This document shows, one piece after another, positions 54,012-62,979 of a stretch of DNA of 64,000 nucleotides (the stretch's first letter is position 1; each line of letters starts with the position of its first letter). The translations under genes were made by a program, and so were the position numbers. Source of the stretch: Pseudomonas trivialis. GTDB taxonomy: Bacteria; Pseudomonadota; Gammaproteobacteria; Pseudomonadales; Pseudomonadaceae. Below the pieces are notes generated by a model. That model made no database searches. It was not told where the DNA came from and saw only the letters and a list, made by a program, of their open reading frames with translations. The DNA lies in the NCBI RefSeq assembly GCF_001439805.1, contig NZ_JYLK01000013.1, positions 124,001 through 188,000 on the forward strand, read 5' to 3'.

Positions 54012-55322
54012 ATGAAGTTCACAGCAAAAGCACTGCTTGTTTCTACCTGCATGACCCTCAGCGCCGTCAGCCTAGGCGCGCAGACCCTGACCATTGCCAC
54101 CGTCAACAACAGCGACATGATCCGCATGCAAAAGCTCTCGAAAACCTTCGAGGCCGAGCATCCGGAAATCAAGCTGAACTGGGTGGTACTCGAAGAAAAC
54201 GTGCTGCGCCAACGGCTCACCACCGACATCGCCACCCAGGGTGGGCAATTCGACGTGCTGACCATCGGCATGTACGAAGCTGCACTGTGGGGCGCCAAGG
54301 GTTGGCTGGAACCCATGAAGGACCTGCCGGCGTCCTACGACCTCGATGATGTATTCCCTTCGGTGCGTGACGGTTTGTCGGTCAAGGGTTCGCTGTACGC
54401 CCTGCCGTTCTACGCCGAAAGCTCGATCACCTACTACCGCACCGACCTGTTCAAGGACGCCGGGCTGACCATGCCCGAGCACCCGACCTGGACCCAGATC
54501 GGCGAATACGCAGCCAAACTCACTGACAAGTCCAAAGAGCAGTACGGCCTGTGCCTGCGCGGCAAGGCCGGTTGGGGCGAAAACATGGCGTTGATCACGA
54601 CCCTGGCCAATGGCTACGGCGCGCGCTGGTTCGATGAGAAGTGGCAGCCGCAATTCAACGGGCCTGAGTGGAAAGACGCGCTGAACTTCTACGTCGACAA
54701 TATGAAGAAATCCGGCCCGCCGGGCGCTTCCAGCAATGGTTTCAACGAAAACCTCGCGCTGTTCAACAGCGGCAAGTGCGCGATCTGGGTCGATGCCAGC
54801 GTGGCCGGCTCGTTCGTCACCGACAAGACCCAGAGCAAAGTGGCTGATCATGTCGGTTTCACCTTCGCCCCCCACGAAAAAACCGACAAGGGCACCTCGT
54901 GGCTGTACTCCTGGAGCCTGGCGATCCCCACCAGTTCCAAGGCCAAGGACGCTGCCAAAGTGTTCACCACGTGGGCGACCTCCAAGGAATATGGCGCACT
55001 GGTCGCCAAGACCGATGGCGTGGCCAACGTACCGCCAGGTACACGCACCTCGACCTACAGCGACGAGTACATGAAAGCCGCGCCGTTTGCCAAGGTGACC
55101 CTGGAGTCGCTGAAAGTCGCCGACCCGACCAGGCCGACCCTCAAGCCGGTACCGTATATCGGTATTCAGCTGGTCACCATTCCCGAATTCCAGGCGATTG
55201 GTACGCAAGTGGGCAAATTCTTTTCCGGTGCCCTGACCGGTCAGCAGACGGTTGACCAGGCGCTGGCTGCCGCGCAGACCACCACCGAGCGTGAAATGAA
55301 GCGGGCGGGTTATCCCAAATAA
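54012..55322 (+). CDS. mtlE: Polyol ABC transporter periplasmic binding protein
   Basis: Protein of 436 residues, ATG at 54012 with GGAG seven bases upstream. Sec signal peptide FTAKALLVSTCMTLSAVSLGAQ at the N-terminus, cleaved near GAQ-TL. The mature part has extracellular solute-binding family 1 features (FDVLTIGMYEAALWGAKGWL, LPFYAESSITYYRTDLFKDAGL). It captures mannitol, glucitol or arabitol for MtlFGK. First gene of the operon, separated from mtlF by a 91-bp gap that holds a REP palindrome; the binding protein is normally needed in excess over the permeases. Confidence 0.92.
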   Translation: MKFTAKALLVSTCMTLSAVSLGAQTLTIATVNNSDMIRMQKLSKTFEAEHPEIKLNWVVLEENVLRQRLTTDIATQGGQFDVLTIGMYEAALWGAKGWLEPMKDLPASYDLDDVFPSVRDGLSVKGSLYALPFYAESSITYYRTDLFKDAGLTMPEHPTWTQIGEYAAKLTDKSKEQYGLCLRGKAGWGENMALITTLANGYGARWFDEKWQPQFNGPEWKDALNFYVDNMKKSGPPGASSNGFNENLALFNSGKCAIWVDASVAGSFVTDKTQSKVADHVGFTFAPHEKTDKGTSWLYSWSLAIPTSSKAKDAAKVFTTWATSKEYGALVAKTDGVANVPPGTRTSTYSDEYMKAAPFAKVTLESLKVADPTRPTLKPVPYIGIQLVTIPEFQAIGTQVGKFFSGALTGQQTVDQALAAAQTTTEREMKRAGYPK

Positions 55323-55342
55323 ACCGGGAATACCACAGTAAA

Positions 55343-55370
55343 TGTGGGAGGGGGCTTGCCCCCTCCCACA
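55343..55370. repeat. REP palindrome between mtlE and mtlF
   Basis: Perfect 12-bp inverted repeat TGTGGGAGGGGG / CCCCCTCCCACA with CTTG loop, followed by a conserved tTGACCGCA-like tail (ctgaccgca). This is a P. fluorescens-type REP sequence. It starts 20 bp after the mtlE stop and could stabilise the upstream mtlE mRNA. Confidence 0.85.
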
Positions 55371-55413
55371 CTGACCGCACTCCGATTCATGCTCCGCACT
55401 GGTCTTGATTGCC

Positions 55414-56304
55414 ATGAATACAACACCCAAAAACCGTCTGGCCAACCCCGGCTGGTTTCTCGTCAGCCCTTCGGTGGCCTTGCTGCTGTTGTGGATGATC
55501 GTGCCGCTGGGCATGACCCTGTACTTTTCGCTGATCCGCTACAACCTGCTCTACCCCGGCGAAAACCAGTTCGTGGGGCTGGAAAACTTCACCTATTTCG
55601 TTACCGACTCGGGCTTCCTGCCCGGTGCCACCAACACCCTGTTGCTGGTGGGCAGCGTGCTGTTAATCAGCGTGGTGTTCGGCGTGTTGATCAGTGCCCT
55701 GCTCGAAGCCAGCGAGTTCCTCGGCCGTGGTCTGGTGCGGGTGATGCTGATTTCGCCGTTTTTCATCATGCCCACCGTCGGCGCGCTGATCTGGAAAAAC
55801 CTGATTTTCCACCCCGTGTCGGGGATTCTCGCCGCCGTGTGGAAGTTCTTCGGCGCAGAACCGGTGGACTGGCTGGCGCACTACCCGCTGCTGTCGATCA
55901 TCATCATTGTGTCGTGGCAATGGCTGCCCTTCGCGATCCTGCTGCTGATGACCGCCATGCAGTCCCTGGACCAGGAACAAAAGGAAGCCGCGCGCCTGGA
56001 CGGTGCCGGCGCCATCGCGATCTTCTGGCACCTGACCCTGCCGCACCTGGCCCGCCCGATTGCGGTGGTGGTGATGATCGAAACGATCTTTTTGCTCTCG
56101 GTGTTCGCCGAAATCTTCACCACCACCAACGGCGGCCCCGGTTACGCCTCGACCAACCTCGCCTACCTGATCTACAACCAGGCGCTGGTGCAGTTCGACG
56201 TGGGCATGGCCTCGGCCGGCGGCTTGATCGCCGTGGTCATCGCCAATATCGCGGCGATCATCCTGGTGCGGATGATCGGCAAAAACCTGACTGACAAGCC
56301 TTGA
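55414..56304 (+). CDS. mtlF: Polyol ABC transporter permease
   Basis: Protein of 296 residues with six transmembrane segments of the MalF/UgpA type. The EAA loop is EAARLDGAGAIAIFWHLTLP, which docks on the ATPase. It forms the inner-membrane channel with MtlG for mannitol/glucitol/arabitol uptake. The ATG at 55414 was preferred to a TTG three codons upstream; no strong ribosome site is visible for either. mtlG follows after 10 bp. Confidence 0.92.
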   Translation: MNTTPKNRLANPGWFLVSPSVALLLLWMIVPLGMTLYFSLIRYNLLYPGENQFVGLENFTYFVTDSGFLPGATNTLLLVGSVLLISVVFGVLISALLEASEFLGRGLVRVMLISPFFIMPTVGALIWKNLIFHPVSGILAAVWKFFGAEPVDWLAHYPLLSIIIIVSWQWLPFAILLLMTAMQSLDQEQKEAARLDGAGAIAIFWHLTLPHLARPIAVVVMIETIFLLSVFAEIFTTTNGGPGYASTNLAYLIYNQALVQFDVGMASAGGLIAVVIANIAAIILVRMIGKNLTDKP

Positions 56305-56314
56305 GGGCCGCGCC

Positions 56315-57145
56315 ATGACGCTTCAACAATCCCGCCGCCTGCAAAGCCTGTTGCTCGGAACCCTGGCCTGGGCCATCGCGATCCTGATTTTCTTCCCGAT
56401 CTTCTGGATGGTGCTGACCAGCTTCAAGACCGAAATCGACGCGTTCGCCACCCCGCCGCAGTTTATCTTCACGCCGACGCTGGAGAACTACCTGCACATC
56501 AACGAACGCAGCAACTACTTCGCCTATGCGTGGAACTCGGTGCTGATTTCGTTCAGTGCCACCGCCCTGTGCCTGCTGATCTCGGTACCGGCCGCCTACT
56601 CCATGGCGTTCTATGAGACCAAGCGCACCAAGGGCACGCTGCTGTGGATGCTGTCCACCAAGATGCTGCCGCCGGTGGGCGTGCTGATGCCGATCTACCT
56701 GCTGGCCAAGAGCTTTGGCCTGCTGGATACACGCATCGCGCTGATCATCATCTACACCCTGATCAACCTGCCGATCGTGGTGTGGATGGTGTACACCTAC
56801 TTCAAGGACATTCCCAAGGACATCCTCGAAGCCGCGCGCCTGGACGGCGCCACCCTGTGGCAGGAAATGGTCCGCGTGCTGCTGCCGATCGCCAAGGGTG
56901 GCCTGGCGTCCACCGTGCTGCTGTCGCTGATCCTGTGCTGGAACGAGGCGTTCTGGTCGCTGAACCTGACCTCGTCCAGCGCCGCGCCGCTGACCGCGTT
57001 GATCGCCTCCTACTCCAGCCCCGAAGGTTTGTTCTGGGCCAAATTGTCCGCCGTCTCGACCCTAGCCTGTGCGCCCATCCTGATCTTCGGCTGGATCAGC
57101 CAGAAGCAACTGGTGCGTGGCTTGTCCTTCGGCGCCGTCAAATAA
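56315..57145 (+). CDS. mtlG: Polyol ABC transporter permease
   Basis: Protein of 276 residues with six transmembrane segments of the MalG type and the EAA loop EAARLDGATLWQEMVRVLLP. Partner of MtlF. The ribosome site GAGGG precedes the ATG at 56315. mtlK follows after 24 bp. Confidence 0.92.
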   Translation: MTLQQSRRLQSLLLGTLAWAIAILIFFPIFWMVLTSFKTEIDAFATPPQFIFTPTLENYLHINERSNYFAYAWNSVLISFSATALCLLISVPAAYSMAFYETKRTKGTLLWMLSTKMLPPVGVLMPIYLLAKSFGLLDTRIALIIIYTLINLPIVVWMVYTYFKDIPKDILEAARLDGATLWQEMVRVLLPIAKGGLASTVLLSLILCWNEAFWSLNLTSSSAAPLTALIASYSSPEGLFWAKLSAVSTLACAPILIFGWISQKQLVRGLSFGAVK

Positions 57146-57169
57146 TAATTGCAAGCGGAGGCCCATCCC

Positions 57170-58273
<1,104 letters not shown>

Positions 58274-58291
58274 TTTCGCGAGTATTTTCTG

Positions 58292-59773
58292 ATGAAACTG
58301 AATAAACAGAACCTCACCCTGTTGGCTCCCGAAGTGAAGTTGCCGGGCTACGCCGTCGCTGACACGCGCCAGGGCATCGCCCATATAGGCGTTGGCGGCT
58401 TCCACCGTGCGCATCAGGCTTATTACACCGATGCGTTGATGAATACAGGTGAAGCGCTCGACTGGAGCATTTGCGGCGTTGGCCTGCGGGCCGAGGACCG
58501 CAAGGCCCGTGACGACCTGGCCGGCCAGGGTTACCTGTTTACCCTCTATGAGCTGGGCGACACCGACGACACCGAAGTGCGCGTGATCGGCTCGATCAGC
58601 GACATGCTGCTGGCCGAGGACGGCGCCCAGGCGCTGATCGACAAACTGGCCGACCCTGCCATTCGCATCGTCTCGCTGACCATCACCGAAGGCGGCTACT
58701 GCATCGACGACAGCTCCGGCGAGTTCATGGCGCACCTGCCGCAGATCCAGCATGACCTGGCGCACCCTGCGGCGCCGACCACCGTGTTCGGGTTTATCTG
58801 CGCGGCGCTGACCCAACGCCGCGCCGCCGGCACCCCGGCGTTTACGGTGATGTCCTGCGATAACCTGCCGCACAACGGCGCCGTCACGCGCAAGGCGCTG
58901 CTGGCGTTCGCCGCCCTGCACAATGCCGACCTGCACGACTGGATCAAGGTCAACGTGAGTTTCCCCAACGCCATGGTCGACCGCATCACGCCCATGACCA
59001 GCAGCGCGCACCGCCTGCAACTGAACGACGAGCACGGCATCGACGATGCCTGGCCGGTGGTGTGCGAACCCTTTGTGCAGTGGGTGCTGGAAGACAACTT
59101 CGTCAACGGCCGCCCGGCCTGGGAAAAAGTCGGGGTGCAGTTCACCGATGACGTCACGCCCTATGAAGAAATGAAGATCGGCCTGCTCAATGGCAGCCAC
59201 CTGGCGCTGACCTACCTGGGCTTTCTCAAGGGTTACCGGTTTGTGCACGAGACCATGAATGACCCGCTGTTTGTGGCGTACATGCGTGCCTACATGGACC
59301 TGGACGTCACGCCAAACCTGGCGCCAGTGCCGGGCATCGACCTGACCGCGTACAAACAGACGCTGGTGGACCGCTTCTCCAACCAGGCGATTGCCGATCA
59401 GCTGGAGCGTGTGTGTTCGGATGGCTCGTCGAAGTTTCCCAAGTTCACCGTGCCGACCATCAACCGTTTGATTGCCGATGGCCGTGAGACAGAGCGTGCC
59501 GCGCTGGTGGTGGCGGCCTGGGCGCTGTATTTGAAAGGCGTTGACGAGAACGGCGTGAGCTACAGGATTCCCGACCCGCGTGCAGCGTTTTGCCAGGATC
59601 TGGTGAAGGATGACGCGCTGATCAGCCAGCGACTGCTGGGGGTGGAAGAGATTTTCGGCAAGGCTATTCCCAACTCGCCCGAGTTTGTGGCAGCGTTCGA
59701 GCGGTGTTATGCAAATTTGCGCGATCATGGCGTCACTGAAACCCTGCAAAACCTCCTGAAGAAACCGGCTTAA
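58292..59773 (+). CDS. mtlD: Mannitol 2-dehydrogenase (polyol long-chain dehydrogenase)
   Basis: Protein of 493 residues, matching the NAD-dependent mannitol dehydrogenase family. N-terminal Rossmann part with IGVGGFHRAHQAYY; catalytic lysine region in PYEEMKIGLLNGSHLALTYLGF, the lysine/asparagine/histidine signature of this family. It oxidises mannitol to fructose, glucitol to fructose and arabitol to xylulose. It starts 18 bp after mtlK. A REP palindrome follows it before mtlY. Confidence 0.95.
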   Translation: MKLNKQNLTLLAPEVKLPGYAVADTRQGIAHIGVGGFHRAHQAYYTDALMNTGEALDWSICGVGLRAEDRKARDDLAGQGYLFTLYELGDTDDTEVRVIGSISDMLLAEDGAQALIDKLADPAIRIVSLTITEGGYCIDDSSGEFMAHLPQIQHDLAHPAAPTTVFGFICAALTQRRAAGTPAFTVMSCDNLPHNGAVTRKALLAFAALHNADLHDWIKVNVSFPNAMVDRITPMTSSAHRLQLNDEHGIDDAWPVVCEPFVQWVLEDNFVNGRPAWEKVGVQFTDDVTPYEEMKIGLLNGSHLALTYLGFLKGYRFVHETMNDPLFVAYMRAYMDLDVTPNLAPVPGIDLTAYKQTLVDRFSNQAIADQLERVCSDGSSKFPKFTVPTINRLIADGRETERAALVVAAWALYLKGVDENGVSYRIPDPRAAFCQDLVKDDALISQRLLGVEEIFGKAIPNSPEFVAAFERCYANLRDHGVTETLQNLLKKPA

Positions 59774-59776
59774 AAC

Positions 59777-59804
59777 TGTGGGAGGGGGCTTGCTCCCTCC
59801 CACA
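59777..59804. repeat. REP palindrome between mtlD and mtlY
   Basis: Inverted repeat TGTGGGAGGGGG / CTCCCTCCCACA with a CTTG loop; one base differs from the copy at 55343. It shares the downstream tail TTGACCGCA. It starts 3 bp after the mtlD stop. Confidence 0.85.
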
Positions 59805-59849
59805 TTGACCGCATTTCAATCCAATAATAAAACTGCTGAGCACTCCCTC

Positions 59850-61331
59850 ATGACCCAGCAAAACCTGTTTCTCGGCATCGACTGCGGCACCCAGGGCACC
59901 AAGGCCATTGTGCTCGACGCCTCCACTGGCAAGGTGCTGGGCCTGGGCGCCGCTGCGCATACCCTGATCAGCGGCGCCAACGGCCGCCGTGAACAGCACA
60001 CCCAGGAATGGCTGGATGCGTTCACGCAAGCCACCCACCACGCCCTGCAACAGGCCGGCGTGGACGGCCGGGACATCCTCGGCATCGGCGTTTCCGGCCA
60101 GCAACATGGCCTGGTGCTGCTCGACGACGACGGCCAGGTTCTGCGCCCGGCCAAGCTGTGGTGCGACACCGAAACCGCGTCCGAGAATGACCGATTGCTG
60201 CAGCACCTGGGCGGCGAACGCGGTTCGCTGGAGCGACTGGGCGTGGCGATTGCGCCCGGTTACACGGTGTCCAAGCTGCTGTGGACCCGCGAACAGCACC
60301 CGGATGTATTCAGCCGCATCGCCCATATCCTGCTGCCCCACGACTACCTGAACTACTGGCTGACCGGCCGTGCCGTAGCCGAATACGGCGACGCGTCGGG
60401 CACCGGCTATTTCAACGTGCGCACCCGTGAATGGGATGTGGCGCTGCTCAAACACATCGACCCCAGCGGGCGCCTGGAAGCGGCCCTGCCCGAGCTGATC
60501 GAAGCCAACCAGGCCGTGGGCACGATCCTCCCGGCCATCGCCGAACGCCTGGGCATCAACCCCCACGCCATCGTCTCCAGCGGCGGCGGCGATAACATGA
60601 TGGGCGCCATCGGCACCGGCAATATCGCGCCGGGCGTGATCACCATGAGCCTGGGTTCATCCGGCACTGTCTACGCCTTTTCGGAGCAGCCCAACATCAG
60701 CCCCCAGGCCTCGGTGGCGACTTTCTGCTCCTCCAGCGGCGGCTGGCTGCCGTTGATCTGCACCATGAACCTGACCAACGCCACCGGGGTGATTCGCGAG
60801 CTGTTCGAGCTGGACCTGCCGGCCTTCAACGCCCTGGTGGAGCAGGCCCCGATGGGTGCCGACGGCGTGAGCATGCTGCCGTTTCTCAACGGCGAACGCG
60901 TGCCCGCCCTGCCCCATGCCACCGGCAGCCTGCACGGCCTGACCATGACCAACCTGACCCGTGCCAACCTGTGCCGCGCCGTGGTCGAAGGCACCACCTT
61001 CGGCCTGCGCTACGGCCTCGACCTGCTGCGCGAAACCGGCCTGCAAAGCCAGCGTATCCGCCTGATCGGCGGCGGTTCGAAAAGCCCGGTGTGGCGACAG
61101 ATGGTTGCCGATATCATGAACACCGAAGTGATCTGCACCGAACAACCCGAAGCCGCCGCCCTCGGCGCGGCGATCCAGGCAGCGTGGTGCCGGAGCGGCG
61201 AATCCCTGGCCAGCCTGTGCGACAAATGCGTCAGCGTCGACCCGGCCAGCCGCACGTTGCCGGTGGCGGCCAACGTCCTCGCCTGCCAACAGGCTTACGA
61301 GCGCTATCAACAGCACGTGGCAACCCTTTAA
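59850..61331 (+). CDS. mtlY: Xylulokinase (FGGY family)
   Basis: Protein of 493 residues. The FGGY kinase signatures are the N-terminal GIDCGTQGTKAIVLD, the catalytic Asp in the SSGGGDNMMGAIGTG region and the C-terminal ATP-site IRLIGGGSKSPVWRQMVAD. It phosphorylates xylulose formed from arabitol by MtlD. The start at 59850 follows the noncoding REP region; the frame extends upstream through the REP element and is not used. No strong Shine-Dalgarno sequence is visible. Confidence 0.93.
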   Translation: MTQQNLFLGIDCGTQGTKAIVLDASTGKVLGLGAAAHTLISGANGRREQHTQEWLDAFTQATHHALQQAGVDGRDILGIGVSGQQHGLVLLDDDGQVLRPAKLWCDTETASENDRLLQHLGGERGSLERLGVAIAPGYTVSKLLWTREQHPDVFSRIAHILLPHDYLNYWLTGRAVAEYGDASGTGYFNVRTREWDVALLKHIDPSGRLEAALPELIEANQAVGTILPAIAERLGINPHAIVSSGGGDNMMGAIGTGNIAPGVITMSLGSSGTVYAFSEQPNISPQASVATFCSSSGGWLPLICTMNLTNATGVIRELFELDLPAFNALVEQAPMGADGVSMLPFLNGERVPALPHATGSLHGLTMTNLTRANLCRAVVEGTTFGLRYGLDLLRETGLQSQRIRLIGGGSKSPVWRQMVADIMNTEVICTEQPEAAALGAAIQAAWCRSGESLASLCDKCVSVDPASRTLPVAANVLACQQAYERYQQHVATL

Positions 61332-61343
61332 GAGCGAACGACT

Positions 61344-62282
61344 ATGTATCTGGTGTGTGGTGAAGCGCTGTTCGATTTTTTCAGCGAGGAAGATGCCGAC
61401 GGGCAGGCCGCCAAGCTCAATTACCGGGCGATTGCCGGCGGCTCGCCGTTCAACGTGGCAGTCGGCCTGCGCCGCCTGGGCATCAAGGCCGGCCTGTTTG
61501 GCGGGTTGTCCACCGACTTCCTGGGACGCCGGCTGTTGCAGGTGCTCAAGGACGAAGGCGTCAGCGAGCGGTTTGTGCTGGCGTTCGCCGCCCCCACCAC
61601 CCTGTCGATGGTTGCCGTGGGAGCCGATGGCTCACCGCAGTACAATTTTCGCGGCGAAGGCTGTGCCGACCGCCTGCTGGAAATCGCCCATCTGCCTCAC
61701 CTGAGCGATGAGATTCGCGGGCTGCATGTCGGCTCTTACTCGCTGGTGGTGCAGCCGATTGGCGATACCCTGCTCGAGTTGGTCAAGCGTGAAAGCGGCA
61801 AGCGCCTGATCAGTCTCGACCCCAACGTGCGCCTCAACCCGCAGCCGGATATCCAGCTGTGGCGCGAGCGCGTGGCGCAGCTGGCACAGCATGCCGACCT
61901 GATCAAGGTCAGCGATGAAGACCTGCACCTGCTCTACCCCGACCAATCGCCGGAAAGCGTGCTGCAGGGCTGGCTGCAGCACCGCTGCCAGCTGGTGTTC
62001 CTCACCCGTGGCGGCGACGGCGCCAGTGTGTTCAGCCGCCAGCATGGCACCTGGTCGCAACCGGCGATGAAAATCGTGATGGCCGACACCGTAGGTGCCG
62101 GCGATACCTTCCAGGCTGCGTTGATTGCCTGGTTGACCGAGCATCAGCTGGACTCGGTGCAAGGCCTGCACCAGCTCACGCGCGAACAGATCGACGCGAT
62201 GCTGGGCTTCGCGATTCGTGCCTCGGCCTTAACCTGCACCAGGACCGGCCCGGACCTGCCGTACCGTCGGCAATTGGACTGA
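61344..62282 (+). CDS. mtlZ: Fructokinase (PfkB/ribokinase family)
   Basis: Protein of 312 residues. It starts MYLVCGEALFDFF, a PfkB opening, with GGSPFNVAVGLRRLG and the C-terminal signature VMADTVGAGDTFQAAL, whose Asp is the catalytic base. It phosphorylates fructose from mannitol or glucitol oxidation. 12 bp after mtlY; last gene of the operon. Confidence 0.93.
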   Translation: MYLVCGEALFDFFSEEDADGQAAKLNYRAIAGGSPFNVAVGLRRLGIKAGLFGGLSTDFLGRRLLQVLKDEGVSERFVLAFAAPTTLSMVAVGADGSPQYNFRGEGCADRLLEIAHLPHLSDEIRGLHVGSYSLVVQPIGDTLLELVKRESGKRLISLDPNVRLNPQPDIQLWRERVAQLAQHADLIKVSDEDLHLLYPDQSPESVLQGWLQHRCQLVFLTRGGDGASVFSRQHGTWSQPAMKIVMADTVGAGDTFQAALIAWLTEHQLDSVQGLHQLTREQIDAMLGFAIRASALTCTRTGPDLPYRRQLD

Positions 62283-62295
62283 GCCTGCCCGGGCG

Positions 62296-62322
62296 AAAAA
62301 AAAGAACGGCAACAGCCGTTCT
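62296..62322 (-). terminator. Rho-independent terminator of the DUF1652 gene
   Basis: Perfect 8-bp stem AGAACGGC/GCCGTTCT with AACA loop (62303-62322) next to eight A residues on the plus strand (62296-62303), which is a U-run after the hairpin on the minus strand. The plus strand lacks a U-run, so mtlZ transcripts may not stop efficiently here. Confidence 0.85.
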
Positions 62323-62355
62323 GACAGGGGCTCGACGTTTAACCGAGCCTGGGGG

Positions 62356-62619
62356 TCATCGATAAATCGACCCGATGCGTTTGGCAGGTTCCTGCGTATG
62401 CTTGAGGTCTTCACGCAACCCGGTGATCAGATTGCAGATAGCTCGGCTGCTGTCGAGCTTTTCGGCCTTGATGCCTTTGACCTCCAGATCCACTCGGTCA
62501 CGATCACGCTCGTCATACACTTTGATCGTCAGCGAAGCGTCTTCGGCTTTAATGCATTCACACCGCTTGGGCAGAAAACTTCCTTCAATGATGCTGCGTA
62601 GTTCCAGTTCCGAAAGCAT
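62356..62619 (-). CDS. DUF1652 family protein
   Basis: Protein of 87 residues starting MLSELELRSIIEGSFLP, with KRCECIKAEDASLTIKVYD, which is the usual form of the small Pseudomonas DUF1652 proteins. Function is unknown. Start ATG at 62619 with an excellent ribosome site (AAGGAGAGG on the minus strand). Convergent with mtlZ and followed by a clear terminator. Confidence 0.8.
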   Translation of the reverse strand: MLSELELRSIIEGSFLPKRCECIKAEDASLTIKVYDERDRDRVDLEVKGIKAEKLDSSRAICNLITGLREDLKHTQEPAKRIGSIYR

Positions 62620-62979
62620 GGCTAACCTCTCCTTTTATGAGACTGCCAACTAATTGTTATGTGTCTGGCGGGCACCTTCCCGCCGCGTCCTGCCGACCCT
62701 GGAAGACGCTTTCACTTAATAAGCGTACTCGGCAAAACTGGCGCGCGTTGTAACTTTTCCTCATAAGCTGACGCGCCGTTTATATAACTGAATCTGGAAC
62801 TATCACAGCGGCATGAATCCTCGTCGAACGGCTTCGATTAAACGTTTAACCCAACAAACTCGGTTAAACATCTTGAACTTGCAGAAATATATCGCAAACT
62901 TTTAACCCCGTCGTTGCTGGCTATTCCACCCTGCAGGGGGGTGAGGTGACAACCCTCCCCCTGTCCCCCTGCGATCAAA
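62620..62979. other. 360-bp intergenic region between sfnG and the DUF1652 gene
   Basis: No gene seen. It holds a GGCGGG-CACCTT-CCCGCC hairpin (62667-62684) in the leader of the DUF1652 gene, a perfect 12-bp palindrome (62838-62849), a nearby half site GGTTAAAC (about 62862-62869), and a G-rich/C-rich inverted stretch (CAGGGGG about 62933, CCCCCTG about 62959) just after the sfnG stop that may form its terminator hairpin. The middle is AT-rich. Confidence 0.6.
62838..62849. promoter_or_regulatory. Perfect palindrome resembling a Pseudomonas Cra/FruR operator
   Basis: TTAAACGTTTAA is a full 12-bp palindrome of the LacI-family type and differs by one base from TTAAACGTTTCA, the operator I recall for Cra of P. 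putida. No fructose operon is adjacent; the nearest start codon is that of the DUF1652 gene, about 220 bp away. Confidence 0.4.

Noticed and set aside
62925..62979. G-quadruplex after sfnG on the minus strand
   Set aside because: Only three close G-runs are present and the fourth is about 20 bases away; a simple G/C stem explains the region better.
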